Assembly: GCA_018827375.1 (NCBI GenBank)
Contig: JAHJYW010000045.1
Coordinates: 186,001-250,000 of the forward strand
Direction of reading: 5' to 3'
From: Alphaproteobacteria bacterium
Lineage (GTDB): Bacteria > Pseudomonadota > Alphaproteobacteria > Caulobacterales > Hyphomonadaceae
DNA length: 64,000 nucleotides
Of this stretch, positions 52,960 to 61,522 are shown piece by piece (within the stretch, counting starts at the first letter, position 1; the number at the start of each line of letters is the position of its first letter). The notes under the pieces are model-generated. The model made no database searches. It saw only the letters and a list, made by a program, of their open reading frames with translations, and was not told the DNA's origin. Made by a program: the position numbers and the translations under genes.

Positions 52960-54624
52960 ATGCTGAAGAAACTGGTCCTTGGCGCGCTGGCAATCATCGT
53001 GATGGCGGGCGGCGCGGCCTTCCTGAACAAGAAGGCGATCATCCTCTATGTGGCGACGCATACGGGGAGGACGGATGTTGCGACAAACAGGGCGATCGAC
53101 TGGGACCAGGGGCCGGACGTGGCGAGCGAGACAGCTGCAGATCGCCCACCGAACATCATCTTCATTCTGGTTGATGATCTCGGCATCAATGATCTCAGCA
53201 CCTTCGGTGGCGGCGTCGCGGGTGGCCGTGTGCCGACGCCCAATATCGACAAGCTGGCCGCCGACGGCGCGCTCTTTACGCAGGCTTATGCGGGCAATGG
53301 CACCTGCGCGCCGTCCCGCGCAATGCTGATGACGGGGCGCTATCCAACGCGCACGGGATTCGAGTTCACGCCGACACCGCCGGGCATGGGCAAAATCGTG
53401 TCCATGTTTGCCAATGATATGGATCGCGGCGCGCTGCCGCCGGTCGATTATAACCGCGATGGGGCAGAGAGCGCCGTGCCTTTCCAGGAGATGGGCCTGC
53501 CGGGCGAGGAGGTGACGATTGCTGAAGTCCTGAAGGATGAGGGCTATCACACCGTTCACATTGGCAAATGGCACCTTGGGCGTAGCGCAGAATCAAACCC
53601 CAACGCGCAGGGATTTGATGAGAGCCTGCTGATGGCGAGCGGCCTCTTCCTGCCCGAAGATGACCCGGACGTGGTGAATGCGAAACTCGATTTCGATCCC
53701 ATCGATACATTCCTCTGGGCCCGCATGCAGTTCGCCGCGTCGTTCAATTCCGGCGACTGGTTCGAGCCTGCGGGGTACCTCACGGATTATTGGACGGCTG
53801 AAAGCCTGAAGGTGATCGAGGCGAACAAGAACCGGCCATTCTTCCTTTATCTGGCGCATTGGGGTGTGCACACGCCCCTGCAGGCGACCAAGGCAGATTA
53901 TGAGGCGGTCGGTGATATCGAGCCACACCGTCTTCGTGTCTATGCCGCCATGCTTCATGCGCTGGACCGCAGTGTCGGGGAGATCACGGCGAAGCTGGAA
54001 GAAGAAGGCCTCGCCGACAATACGATCATCGTGTTTTCGAGTGATAATGGCGGGGCGGGATATATTGGCCTGCCAGAGGTCAATGCCCCGTATCGCGGCT
54101 GGAAGATCACGCTGTTCGAGGGCGGCATCCGTGTGCCGATGTTCCTGAAGTGGCCCGCAAGGATCGCCGCTGGAACGCAGGTCGACTCCCCGGTAGCCCA
54201 TATTGACGTCATGCCGACATTGGCGGCTGCGGCGGGCGCAGCCTTGCCGGACGGTGTCGAGATCGACGGACGTGACATGCTGCCGGTCGCAACCGGAACC
54301 GGTACGATCTCACATCCCGACGATGCCCTGTTCTGGCAGAGCGGTTACTATCATGTTGTCCGGGCTGGTAACTGGAAGCTGCAGGTTGACGGACGGCAGA
54401 AGAAGAGCTGGCTGTTCGATCTCGCAAACGATCCGACCGAACAGACCAATCTCGTAGAAACGCGCGCTGACAAGCTGGCAGAGTTGCAGGGCCTGCTCGA
54501 CAAGCATCACGCAGGCGCGGTTGCACCGCTCTATCCGTATACGATTGAGTCGCCCGTTGCGGTAGACAAGACGGCTGCCGACCTGGTCGCGCCGGGCGAT
54601 GAATATGTCTGGTGGCCGAACTAG
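52960..54624 (+). CDS. Type I sulfatase (arylsulfatase family)
   Basis: A 554-residue sulfate ester hydrolase with an N-terminal membrane anchor or uncleaved signal (4-22), so it acts in the periplasm. Metal Asp pair VDD (71-73), the formylglycine site C-A-P-S-R (Cys116-Arg120, in GNGTCAPSRAMLMTGR), IGKWHLG, and FSSDNGGAG. It needs Cys116 oxidised to formylglycine; a candidate maturase gene lies 4 bp away, convergent. Substrate unknown. Confidence 0.92.
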   Translation: MLKKLVLGALAIIVMAGGAAFLNKKAIILYVATHTGRTDVATNRAIDWDQGPDVASETAADRPPNIIFILVDDLGINDLSTFGGGVAGGRVPTPNIDKLAADGALFTQAYAGNGTCAPSRAMLMTGRYPTRTGFEFTPTPPGMGKIVSMFANDMDRGALPPVDYNRDGAESAVPFQEMGLPGEEVTIAEVLKDEGYHTVHIGKWHLGRSAESNPNAQGFDESLLMASGLFLPEDDPDVVNAKLDFDPIDTFLWARMQFAASFNSGDWFEPAGYLTDYWTAESLKVIEANKNRPFFLYLAHWGVHTPLQATKADYEAVGDIEPHRLRVYAAMLHALDRSVGEITAKLEEEGLADNTIIVFSSDNGGAGYIGLPEVNAPYRGWKITLFEGGIRVPMFLKWPARIAAGTQVDSPVAHIDVMPTLAAAAGAALPDGVEIDGRDMLPVATGTGTISHPDDALFWQSGYYHVVRAGNWKLQVDGRQKKSWLFDLANDPTEQTNLVETRADKLAELQGLLDKHHAGAVAPLYPYTIESPVAVDKTAADLVAPGDEYVWWPN

Positions 54625-54628
54625 GCCG

Positions 54629-55534
54629 TCATTCAGGCGGGGGCGGTAAATCCTTCGCAATGCGGAAGCCGATATGGACAGACGAGAAATCACTGTCCTG
54701 CGGCTGGCGTGCGGCGGGACGGTAGCGGCGGCAGAAATTGTCGGCGCAGAGGTAGGAGCCGCCCTTCAGCGTGTGACTGCCAGCCCCATAGGGCGTGTCG
54801 GTCCACTCCCAGACATTCCCGATCATGTCATAGAGCTCTGCCTTGTCCGCCGGGAAACACCCGACGGGCGCCGCGCCGGCAAAGCCGTCGGCTTCCGTGT
54901 TCGCGATGGGAAAAACGCCCTGCCATGTATTGGCAAGCGGATGTCCCGCACTGTCATAGGCGCCTGATGTCGAACTGTCCGGATCTGGCAGGCCGCGTGT
55001 CGCGGCATATTCCCACTCAACTTCCGTTGGCAAACGTCCACCAGCCCACGCCGCATAGGCGGCGGCATCGCGCTCTGACACATGGACGACGGGCCAGGCA
55101 TCCTTACCCATGATGGTTGAGCCGGGGCCCGTCGGCGTCTTCCATGTGGCGCCAGGCACGAGCTCCCAGGGATCGATTTGCAGGGGTGAACCGCCCGGCT
55201 GATCGAAAACAGCAGAGCCGGCTCCCGGCCCGCCAGCCGCAGCGCTTGTCTCGGCATCGGTGACGTAGCCTGTTGCCGTCACGAAGGCGGCAAACTGGTC
55301 ATTGGTCACTTCATGTGCTTGCAAAGCGAACGGTGCGACATGGAGTGTGAGCGAAGGCGTCTCTTCATCGTAGACGGGGCTGGCGCCTTTGGTGAAGCGC
55401 CCCTCTGGCAGCTCGACAAACTGGCCGATGGAGGATGCAGAAAGGCCGCATGTCGTGCCGGAAGTGGCGGGCGGACTGGCCCCGCTGCAAGCTGCGGCGA
55501 TCAGCACGAGCATGACCGGAAATCGCCGGATCAT
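54629..55534 (-). CDS. Formylglycine-generating enzyme (FGE), lipoprotein form
   Basis: A 301-residue FGE/SUMF1-fold protein. The copper-binding catalytic pair is present: Cys263 and Cys268 in GGSYLCADNFCRRYRP, spaced as in human and Streptomyces FGE, with LPTEVEWEYAATRG, MIGNVWEWT and the final VHIGFR. It should convert the sulfatase CxPSR cysteine to formylglycine. The N-terminus has a lipobox (AAAC, Cys16), unusual because bacterial maturation is normally cytosolic. It overlaps the TetR stop by 4 bp. Confidence 0.9.
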   Translation of the reverse strand: MIRRFPVMLVLIAAACSGASPPATSGTTCGLSASSIGQFVELPEGRFTKGASPVYDEETPSLTLHVAPFALQAHEVTNDQFAAFVTATGYVTDAETSAAAGGPGAGSAVFDQPGGSPLQIDPWELVPGATWKTPTGPGSTIMGKDAWPVVHVSERDAAAYAAWAGGRLPTEVEWEYAATRGLPDPDSSTSGAYDSAGHPLANTWQGVFPIANTEADGFAGAAPVGCFPADKAELYDMIGNVWEWTDTPYGAGSHTLKGGSYLCADNFCRRYRPAARQPQDSDFSSVHIGFRIAKDLPPPPE

Positions 55535-56145
55535 TTCCGGATCAGGCGTTCGACCATCAGCATCATCACCCGCGTTGCTTCTTGCTGCGAGAGATTCTGG
55601 TCCTGCCGCATACGTCGCCAGGAGTGGAATCCTGTCGCGACATCGAGCGCGTCCAGAAGGACGGCATCCGCGAGAATTTCTGCCGGAAGAATGGCCTTCA
55701 AGGTATGGCGCTCGAACATGATCCCGCGCCGGTATTCATCCATCAGGAAGCGAGACTGGAAGCGCCGCAGGTTGGCCGATACGCGCACCGGGAATATCCG
55801 TTCGAAAACATCCGAGCGACGTTTGACGAGTTCCATCAGCCTTTCGCGCCAATCGCTCGAGGCATAGGGCGCGAGCACGATCGGCATGACTTCGGCCTGA
55901 ATCTGTTCGGCCATTTCCCCGAACAGGCTGTCCATGTCTTCGAAATGCCGGAAAACGGTCCGCTGCCCCACGGCCGCCCGTTCGGCGACGCGTGCTGCGC
56001 TCGGATTCATGTCGCCATCGCGGATCAGGTCGAACAAGGCGTCGATAATCTGGGTGCGGCTTCGCTCGCTGCGCAGACGGCGTCCGTCAGAGGAATCCTC
56101 GGTGGGTGAGGGTGTGGGAAAGGGTGTTACTTTTGATATGCTCAT
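55531..56145 (-). CDS. TetR-family transcriptional regulator
   Basis: A 204-residue repressor. The N-terminal helix-turn-helix is SAARVAERAAVGQRTVFRHFEDMDSLF (in outline, about 48-75); the remainder is a helical ligand domain. It lies within the operon that ends with FGE and is the natural candidate to control it and the convergent dehalogenase-sulfatase pair. Overlaps its neighbours by 4 bp on both sides. Confidence 0.9.
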   Translation of the reverse strand: MSISKVTPFPTPSPTEDSSDGRRLRSERSRTQIIDALFDLIRDGDMNPSAARVAERAAVGQRTVFRHFEDMDSLFGEMAEQIQAEVMPIVLAPYASSDWRERLMELVKRRSDVFERIFPVRVSANLRRFQSRFLMDEYRRGIMFERHTLKAILPAEILADAVLLDALDVATGFHSWRRMRQDQNLSQQEATRVMMLMVERLIRK

Positions 56146-57230
56146 CTGAAGCCGTCGTGTTGCGTGATCGTGTCACTGTCAACTGGCAGACTGAACACCA
56201 TGCCATCTTCGGAGACGGTTATCTTTCCATCGAATGCCTTTTTCGCATCTCTCACGAACAGCGCGTTCAGAAGGTGGGAGGGGAGGGGCGGGATCGTGTG
56301 GTAGAAAACGAGTTCTCGCACGCCAGCTTCGGTGGCGGAACGGGCGGCGTCGGCGGGCGAGGCATGATAGCTGAGAATGTCATCAAGGATCTGCGGTATG
56401 CCCTGCACATTGTTGGCGACGGCAGCCTCATGCATCACACCCACCATTTCAGGGTCGAGGGCCTCGTGGAAAAGGATATCGACCCCCTTCGACGCGCCCA
56501 CGAGATTCGGGCTGTAGATCGTATCGCCGCTAAACGCCACGGAGCGGCCTTTGTAGTCGATCCGGTAACCGAAGGCGGGTTCGACAGGTGCGTGACTGAC
56601 GGTGAAGGCCGTAATCTTGACGTCATCCTCGTCGAACACCACAGCTTGGGAACCGGGCCCTGCGGGCAAGGTGATGGTTTCTGCCGCACCGCCGCGCCCG
56701 GCCGGGTTCGCAATATCGAGTCCATGGTGCGCGGTGCGGAACGTGCCGTCGATACGGTAGGCGGCGTTGAAGCCGTCGACCACTTCATCGACGCCGCGCG
56801 GGCCAGACACAGGCATCGGCTCATCGCGTCCGCCATTCACCCAGGCCTGCATCAGCAATTCGCCGAGGCCGTCCATATGGTCGGAGTGGAGATGGGTCAG
56901 GTAGACACGCTCGACCTTTCCGAGCGGGAAGCCCATTCGGTTGAGATTACGGGAACCGCCAGACCCGGCATCGAAGACGAAGGCATGAGTGCCCGCGAGA
57001 ACGGCAAGGCAAGGCCCGGCTCGCTTGGGATCTGGCAGGGGTGTTCCTGCGCCGCAAACGAAGACGTGCAAGCCGTCAGGCAGGCTCTCGCTGGCGTCAC
57101 GTCCGACATTTTGTCCGACAGCCTGTTTGAACGCGGCCATGGCGATCTGGGTCTTGAAGACCTGGAAACCAATGAAGGCGACGAGGAGCAGCCCGGCAAA
57201 AACAGCGCCAATGCGAAGAAACCATTTCAT
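56142..57230 (-). CDS. MBL-fold metallohydrolase, membrane-anchored
   Basis: A 362-residue protein with an N-terminal membrane helix (4-24) and a metallo-beta-lactamase fold: GAGTPLPDPKRAGPC, the zinc motif THLHSDHMDG, metal Asp in AFSGDT, and a last His in VFYHTIPP. The RNase Z/arylsulfatase-like group (AtsA type) has this arrangement, so it could hydrolyse a sulfate or phosphate ester. Overlap with the DUF1330 stop is 4 bp. Confidence 0.86.
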   Translation of the reverse strand: MKWFLRIGAVFAGLLLVAFIGFQVFKTQIAMAAFKQAVGQNVGRDASESLPDGLHVFVCGAGTPLPDPKRAGPCLAVLAGTHAFVFDAGSGGSRNLNRMGFPLGKVERVYLTHLHSDHMDGLGELLMQAWVNGGRDEPMPVSGPRGVDEVVDGFNAAYRIDGTFRTAHHGLDIANPAGRGGAAETITLPAGPGSQAVVFDEDDVKITAFTVSHAPVEPAFGYRIDYKGRSVAFSGDTIYSPNLVGASKGVDILFHEALDPEMVGVMHEAAVANNVQGIPQILDDILSYHASPADAARSATEAGVRELVFYHTIPPLPSHLLNALFVRDAKKAFDGKITVSEDGMVFSLPVDSDTITQHDGFR

Positions 57231-57697
57231 GATGCAGCCCCTTTGCTGGCCGCCAGCATGGCGAGGAAGGGAGACTCTCCGCCGTTTTGCGGGGCGACGG
57301 TTTCAATATTGAGCTGGCCCTTGAGGCCAGCCGCGCGGTGTACGGAGATTTCGCGCCACTCATCCGACATGGACATGCGGACCATGCTGGCCCGGTCCGG
57401 ATACATCGCGATCGCGATCTCGTCCCAAAGCTCCTCAACCTGGCCGAGGGCAAGGAACGTCACGTCGCCTGCGAACAGGCCCCGTCCGCCAAACTTTGGC
57501 AGCAGGTCCGTTACGGCGCGGCCATAGATCATATAGGCATCGCGCCCGGAGAGGTCTGTGGCGCGCCTGTCTTCATAGTCTGCCTTGTCCTTGAACTTGA
57601 GCAGGTTGACCATGAAGATCGGACCATCCGGCCCTTTCTCCATCATGGCCATGATCCGTTCCGGATCGGTTGGCAGCACTTCATTGGTAACCTGCAT
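57227..57697 (-). CDS. DUF1330 family protein
   Basis: A 156-residue dimeric alpha-beta barrel type protein: GPIFMVNLLKFKDKADYED, YMIYGRAVTDLLPKFGGRGLFAGDV and EIAIAMYPDRASMVRMSMSDEW match DUF1330. Function is unknown; such proteins often sit in degradation operons. It follows the double thioredoxin-fold gene by 21 bp. Confidence 0.85.
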   Translation of the reverse strand: MQVTNEVLPTDPERIMAMMEKGPDGPIFMVNLLKFKDKADYEDRRATDLSGRDAYMIYGRAVTDLLPKFGGRGLFAGDVTFLALGQVEELWDEIAIAMYPDRASMVRMSMSDEWREISVHRAAGLKGQLNIETVAPQNGGESPFLAMLAASKGAAS

Positions 57698-57718
57698 CGC
57701 GTATTCCTCCCTAATGGG

Positions 57719-58873
57719 TCAGCTCTCCGGCTGCCTCAGTTCGTCTTCGATCACCCAGAGCCGGTCCTGGCCCCACGTAATAATATTGCCTGCGCGGAAG
57801 CTCGGTACGCCCCAGATGCCGAGATCCATCATTTCGGCCCGGTTGACTTCCGCTTCGGGGCGCCAGTCATCATTGTCGATCACGTCGCGCGCGAGAGCCC
57901 AGTCGAGCCCGGCTGTTTCAACGATTTGCTGCATGCCCTTGTCGGAGCCTGCATCGATCCCGCGCGACCAGACGCCTTCAAGAAAGGCGTGGCAGAACTC
58001 AAAGCCCATGCCTTGCTCGCGCGCCCACGGAATGAGCGAATAGCCGCGTTCCACAGGCCGGCCCACAGGGTCTGCGATGCGGCCAAAAGGGATGCCGAGG
58101 CGAAGCGCTTCGCGGGCCGTGTCCTGCGTGATGTAGCGGCTCTTCATCTTTGGAACGGGCAGACCGCGCATGACCATTGGCAGGACAAAGCGCAGCTTCA
58201 GCTTTGCACCGTAGGCATCAGCGAGGGCCTTGGCGCGCTTGGCGGCCACATAGGTGTAGGGACTGCGGAAGGAGAGGTAGAAGTCAAAATGCGTGTAGGT
58301 CTTCGCGACGTTTCCGGTCGGATGGGCCGGGACAACGGGTGGCGCGTAGATCGGCCCTGTTCCATGGCCGGGCCGGCGGGCGCCGAGTTCGGTCAGGCGC
58401 GCTTCCAGATAGTGAAGACGGTCGATGCCCCAATACCATTCGCCGCCATAGTAGAACATGGCGCCGAGATAATGGCCCAAGGCTTCGCGCCGCGCATCGC
58501 CGATCCCGGTGCGTACATCGGTTGGCGTGGTCGGCAAGCCGTGCTCGCCGGTTTCGAGGCCTGCCTTGCGGGCAAGACGTTCGGCATCAATGATCGCGTA
58601 GGCTTCGAGGCGTTCGCGCTCAGGTGCGGCCCAGTCCGGCGGTGACCCGACCCGGTTGAGGCGCAGTTCGATATCATATCGCTCGACAAGCTGTCCGAGG
58701 ACCTGGGCTGCGAGGTGCGAGTAGGGGTCATCGGCCTGATGGAAGTATTCGACGATGTGCGGCAGCTTGCGCGCGCGTCGGTCGCGCTCGACCTCGGCGC
58801 GCTTCTTCTGCAGCCGTTCCTCGCCCGTAAGCCGTTCCGCGACGCGTGAGACGAAAGCTGTTTTCACGGACAT
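57719..58873 (-). CDS. Tandem DsbA-like (HCCA isomerase-like) protein
   Basis: A 384-residue protein with two DSBA-like thioredoxin-fold halves: one at about 35-175 (IVEYFHQADDPYSHLAAQVL) and one at about 195-375 (FDFYLSFRSPYTYVAAKRAKAL, ending GIWGVPSFRAGN, the cis-Pro loop). Neither half has CxxC, so it is nearer to glutathione-dependent 2-hydroxychromene-2-carboxylate isomerase than to an oxidoreductase. First gene of the operon. The frame can be read from 58945. Confidence 0.75.
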   Translation of the reverse strand: MSVKTAFVSRVAERLTGEERLQKKRAEVERDRRARKLPHIVEYFHQADDPYSHLAAQVLGQLVERYDIELRLNRVGSPPDWAAPERERLEAYAIIDAERLARKAGLETGEHGLPTTPTDVRTGIGDARREALGHYLGAMFYYGGEWYWGIDRLHYLEARLTELGARRPGHGTGPIYAPPVVPAHPTGNVAKTYTHFDFYLSFRSPYTYVAAKRAKALADAYGAKLKLRFVLPMVMRGLPVPKMKSRYITQDTAREALRLGIPFGRIADPVGRPVERGYSLIPWAREQGMGFEFCHAFLEGVWSRGIDAGSDKGMQQIVETAGLDWALARDVIDNDDWRPEAEVNRAEMMDLGIWGVPSFRAGNIITWGQDRLWVIEDELRQPES

Positions 58874-59207
58874 GGGCGTGGCTCTGAGTGTGCAGGAATT
58901 ACGGGCGATTTCGACATGTTTGCTCCTAGCGCCCGGCACTTGCAAATCTTATGACACCCTATCTGCCATAATGTGCCCGGGCCCGCAACGGTCGTCCTAA
59001 AACTTCTGGACATCAAGCGATAAAAAAACCCGTGCCCGCTTGATGCAGCGCGTCGTCAGGCTGTTCGCGAAAGGCTTGCTGCCGCGTGCGTTTGCAGGCG
59101 TGGCGCGGAGCGCGGGATTGAGTTCTTGCCGCATGGACATGAAGGGACCTCTATGATCAAAGGCGACAATGGCAATTCCGGCTCGGCCGGCAGATGAGAA
59201 GCGCGAC
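58874..59207. other. Divergent intergenic region, operon promoter zone
   Basis: About 330 bp between the catabolic operon and the NDUFA9-like gene. It must hold the operon promoter, which I cannot place. It contains an inverted repeat, CATCAAGCG (59011-59019) and CGCTTGATG (59037-59045), around an A-rich 17-base loop, and a doubtful 47-codon frame on the minus strand. Confidence 0.5.
58997..59140 (-). CDS. Possible 47-aa basic peptide
   Basis: MSMRQELNPALRATPANA begins a short basic frame ending LSLDVQKF. GAGG lies 7 bases before the ATG, the only support. The inverted repeat at 59011-59045 falls in its 3' part. It may be chance. Confidence 0.22.
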   Translation of the reverse strand: MSMRQELNPALRATPANARGSKPFANSLTTRCIKRARVFLSLDVQKF

Positions 59208-60197
59208 ATGACCAAGGGTTTGGTGACGGTATTCGGTGGCTCGGGCTTTATCGGGCGTTATGCGGCGCGGACGCTTGTGGAAAAGGGTTACCGGGTGCGT
59301 GTGGCCTGCCGCCACATGAACACGGCGCAGGATGTGCGGCTCGCGGGTGCGCCCGGCTGGATCGACCTCTGCCAGGCCAATATACGCAACCGGGCTTCGA
59401 TCGAGCGCGCGCTGGACGGCGCTGTCGCCGTCGTGAACCTGGTCGGTATCCTCTTCGAAGGCGGCCCTCAGAGCTTTGAAGCCGCGCAGCGCGATGGCGC
59501 AGCCTTGCTGGCAGAAGTCGCTGCGGAAAAAGGCATCAAGACGTTCGTGCAGGTGTCCGCCATCGGTGCAGACGCCGAGTCCAAGTCAGACTATGCGCGC
59601 ACCAAGGCCGAGGCCGAAGACGCTGTGCTGAAAGCCCTGCCAACGGCGACGATCCTTCGCCCCTCTGTGGTGTTCGGCCCCGAGGATGGCTTCCTCAACA
59701 AGTTCGCCCAGATGACCCGTTATTCGCCGTTCCTTCCCGCCATTGGTGGCGGCAAGACACGCGTCCAGCCCATCTATGCGGGCGACGTTGCTGAAGCGAT
59801 TGCTCTGGCGGTCGATTCTGATGGCACGGCTGGCAACACGTACGAACTTGGCGGCCCGCGGGCCTACACGTTCAACGAGATCTACGACATCATTCTGAAA
59901 ATGGTGGACCGTCGCCGGTTCAAGGTTTCGCTGCCATTCTTCCTGGCCCGGCCGCTCGGTTATATTGCCGGTGCTGTCTGGCGCTATATCCCGCCATTCT
60001 CGTGGGGCATGCTAGGCGATCCGCTGATCACGGGCGATCAGGTCGAATTGCTGAAGACTGACAATGTCGTGGCTGACGGCGCAATGACCGCGGCAGACCT
60101 GGGGCTCACGCATCTTGAAACGGTCGAATCGATTGCGCCCACCTATCTGTGGCGCTTCCGGCCGTATGGCGAGTTCAGCAAGCCTGCGGACGCCTGA
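59208..60197 (+). CDS. Complex I NDUFA9-like NAD(P)-binding protein
   Basis: A 329-residue atypical short-chain dehydrogenase. VTVFGGSGFIGRYAARTL is the Rossmann motif at the very N-terminus, followed by VNLVGILFEGG, SDYARTKAEAED and ATILRPSVVFGPEDGFLNKFA, which is the NDUFA9 accessory-subunit pattern of alphaproteobacteria. It binds NADPH and stabilises respiratory complex I. An ATG at 59169 is in frame, but the fold begins directly after 59208, preceded by GAGAAG. Confidence 0.87.
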   Translation: MTKGLVTVFGGSGFIGRYAARTLVEKGYRVRVACRHMNTAQDVRLAGAPGWIDLCQANIRNRASIERALDGAVAVVNLVGILFEGGPQSFEAAQRDGAALLAEVAAEKGIKTFVQVSAIGADAESKSDYARTKAEAEDAVLKALPTATILRPSVVFGPEDGFLNKFAQMTRYSPFLPAIGGGKTRVQPIYAGDVAEAIALAVDSDGTAGNTYELGGPRAYTFNEIYDIILKMVDRRRFKVSLPFFLARPLGYIAGAVWRYIPPFSWGMLGDPLITGDQVELLKTDNVVADGAMTAADLGLTHLETVESIAPTYLWRFRPYGEFSKPADA

Positions 60198-60244
60198 GCG
60201 GGTGGCGCCATAACGCGCCTCACCTGAATGTAATCCGAACAAAA

Positions 60245-60407
60245 ATGCCCGCAAAATGCCCGAAGCGCGCCGTGTTGCGCGCCCTATTCCTGCGCGAGAT
60301 GAGGGCCTCCGCAAGCGTTTGGGGACGCACGATGCAGGAGGGGCGACACGCGGCAGGGGGATCCACCACTGGGCTGCGTGTTGTCTTGCGCGTAATGCCA
60401 ATGCCCG
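60245..60407. repeat. ATGCCCG repeats in convergent spacer
   Basis: ATGCCCG occurs at 60245 and 60256 as a tandem 11-bp unit (AAAATGCCCG plus one base) and again at 60401, between the NDUFA9-like gene and uppP. The same heptamer cluster occurs at 26788-26817, also in a convergent spacer. Confidence 0.55.
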
Positions 60408-60422
60408 CCTAATCGGCGGTCA

Positions 60423-61271
60423 TCAGATCAGGCCGATGGTTGGCGACATCAGTATAAGGGCCAGACCAAGCGCGAACCGGTAGAGTACAAAAGGCAGGAA
60501 GCTCATCCGGCGAAGAATGGCCATGAGCGCGGCAATCGACGCAAGACCGGTAATGAAGGCCACGCCCGCGACAATCATGCCGTCCTGCAGCGTGACCGCG
60601 CCGCCAGCGGGCTCGCCCATAAGGCCAAGCATGCCATAGAGCCCGGCGGCGGCGAGGATCGGCGCGCCGATAAGCATGGCGAACCGCGCGGCTTCCGAGC
60701 GCTCATAGCCGAGCGCCCGGGCTGCGGTCATTGTTATACCGGACCGGCTGGTGCCCGGAATGATGGCAGCGATGGCTTGCGTTGCGCCAATAAGGAAGGC
60801 GTGGAGGAGGGTCATATCCTCTTCCTTGCGCTCGCGTCCGCCTTTCACGTCAGCCCACCAGAGCAGCGCGCCGAAGATGATCGTGGCGCCAGCGACCGTT
60901 GCCGGGCCGCGCAAGGCGGACTGAATGTGTTCGGGGAGGAGCTTTTCGTAACCGGCGGCAACAGCCAGTGCGACCGGCGTCGCCACAATGATGCAAAGGG
61001 CTAGATTGGCGCCTTTTGAAAGCGGCTTGCGTGTAACCGGTGCAGCGACAAGTTCGAACCCGCCGACAATGGCGCTTCCGACATCCTTGCGGAAATAGAG
61101 CAGCATGGCTGCCAGTGTGCCGAGATTAGAGACGGCATTGATCAGTAGCTCGTCATGGCCCTCGAGGCCGAAATAGCCCGAGGCGAGTAATACGTGCGCC
61201 GAAGAAGAGATCGGCAGCCATTCCGTAAAGCCCTGAAGCGTCGCGATTATGATAAGCTGGAGCAGGGACAT
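60423..61271 (-). CDS. uppP: Undecaprenyl-diphosphatase
   Basis: A 282-residue membrane enzyme with about eight helices that recycles the undecaprenyl carrier for peptidoglycan and O-antigen synthesis. EWLPISSSAHVLLA and PGTSRSGITMTAARALG are the two catalytic BacA motifs. The frame opens further upstream but MSLLQLIIIATLQGFTEW is the family start. Confidence 0.95.
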   Translation of the reverse strand: MSLLQLIIIATLQGFTEWLPISSSAHVLLASGYFGLEGHDELLINAVSNLGTLAAMLLYFRKDVGSAIVGGFELVAAPVTRKPLSKGANLALCIIVATPVALAVAAGYEKLLPEHIQSALRGPATVAGATIIFGALLWWADVKGGRERKEEDMTLLHAFLIGATQAIAAIIPGTSRSGITMTAARALGYERSEAARFAMLIGAPILAAAGLYGMLGLMGEPAGGAVTLQDGMIVAGVAFITGLASIAALMAILRRMSFLPFVLYRFALGLALILMSPTIGLI

Positions 61272-61351
61272 GGCGGCCTCTTCACATGGTGCGGCCCCGA
61301 CCGGCCTCGCTGTCTTTTCATTTAGCGCAGTTTCAAGGCAACAACACCCTT

Positions 61352-61381
61352 TTGATAAGAGTATCAATTTGATATTTGATG
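61352..61381. promoter_or_regulatory. TTGATA half-site array
   Basis: TTGATA at 61352 and 61369, TATCAA (the inverse) at 61362, and TTGATG at 61376. The first two make a perfect 6-4-6 inverted repeat, the second and third a 6-1-6. It lies in the divergent spacer of uppP and gltD, about 80 bp upstream of the uppP start codon. It is a candidate binding site; the regulator is unknown. Confidence 0.5.
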
Positions 61382-61522
61382 ATATGGAGTGAATGCAATG
61401 AGTCATATTCCGGGTGCGCAAACGACATGGTATATATCAATACAGTACATACTAATGGAATTGCGACTTGTCGGGCAGGCCGTCGTCATAGTACATGGCC
61501 GGACAGATTAATGGAGGTCTGC

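Noticed and set aside
52129-53574. 481-codon minus-strand frame across dehalogenase and sulfatase
   Set aside because: It is antisense to two genes with intact catalytic motifs and itself has a Arg/His-rich nonsense composition.
57287-58645. 452-codon plus-strand frame opposite DUF1330 and the DsbA-like gene
   Set aside because: Antisense shadow without recognisable domains.
61352-61367. FNR/FixK box upstream of gltD
   Set aside because: TTGAT and ATCAA are present but separated by 6 bases, not the 4 needed for the family.
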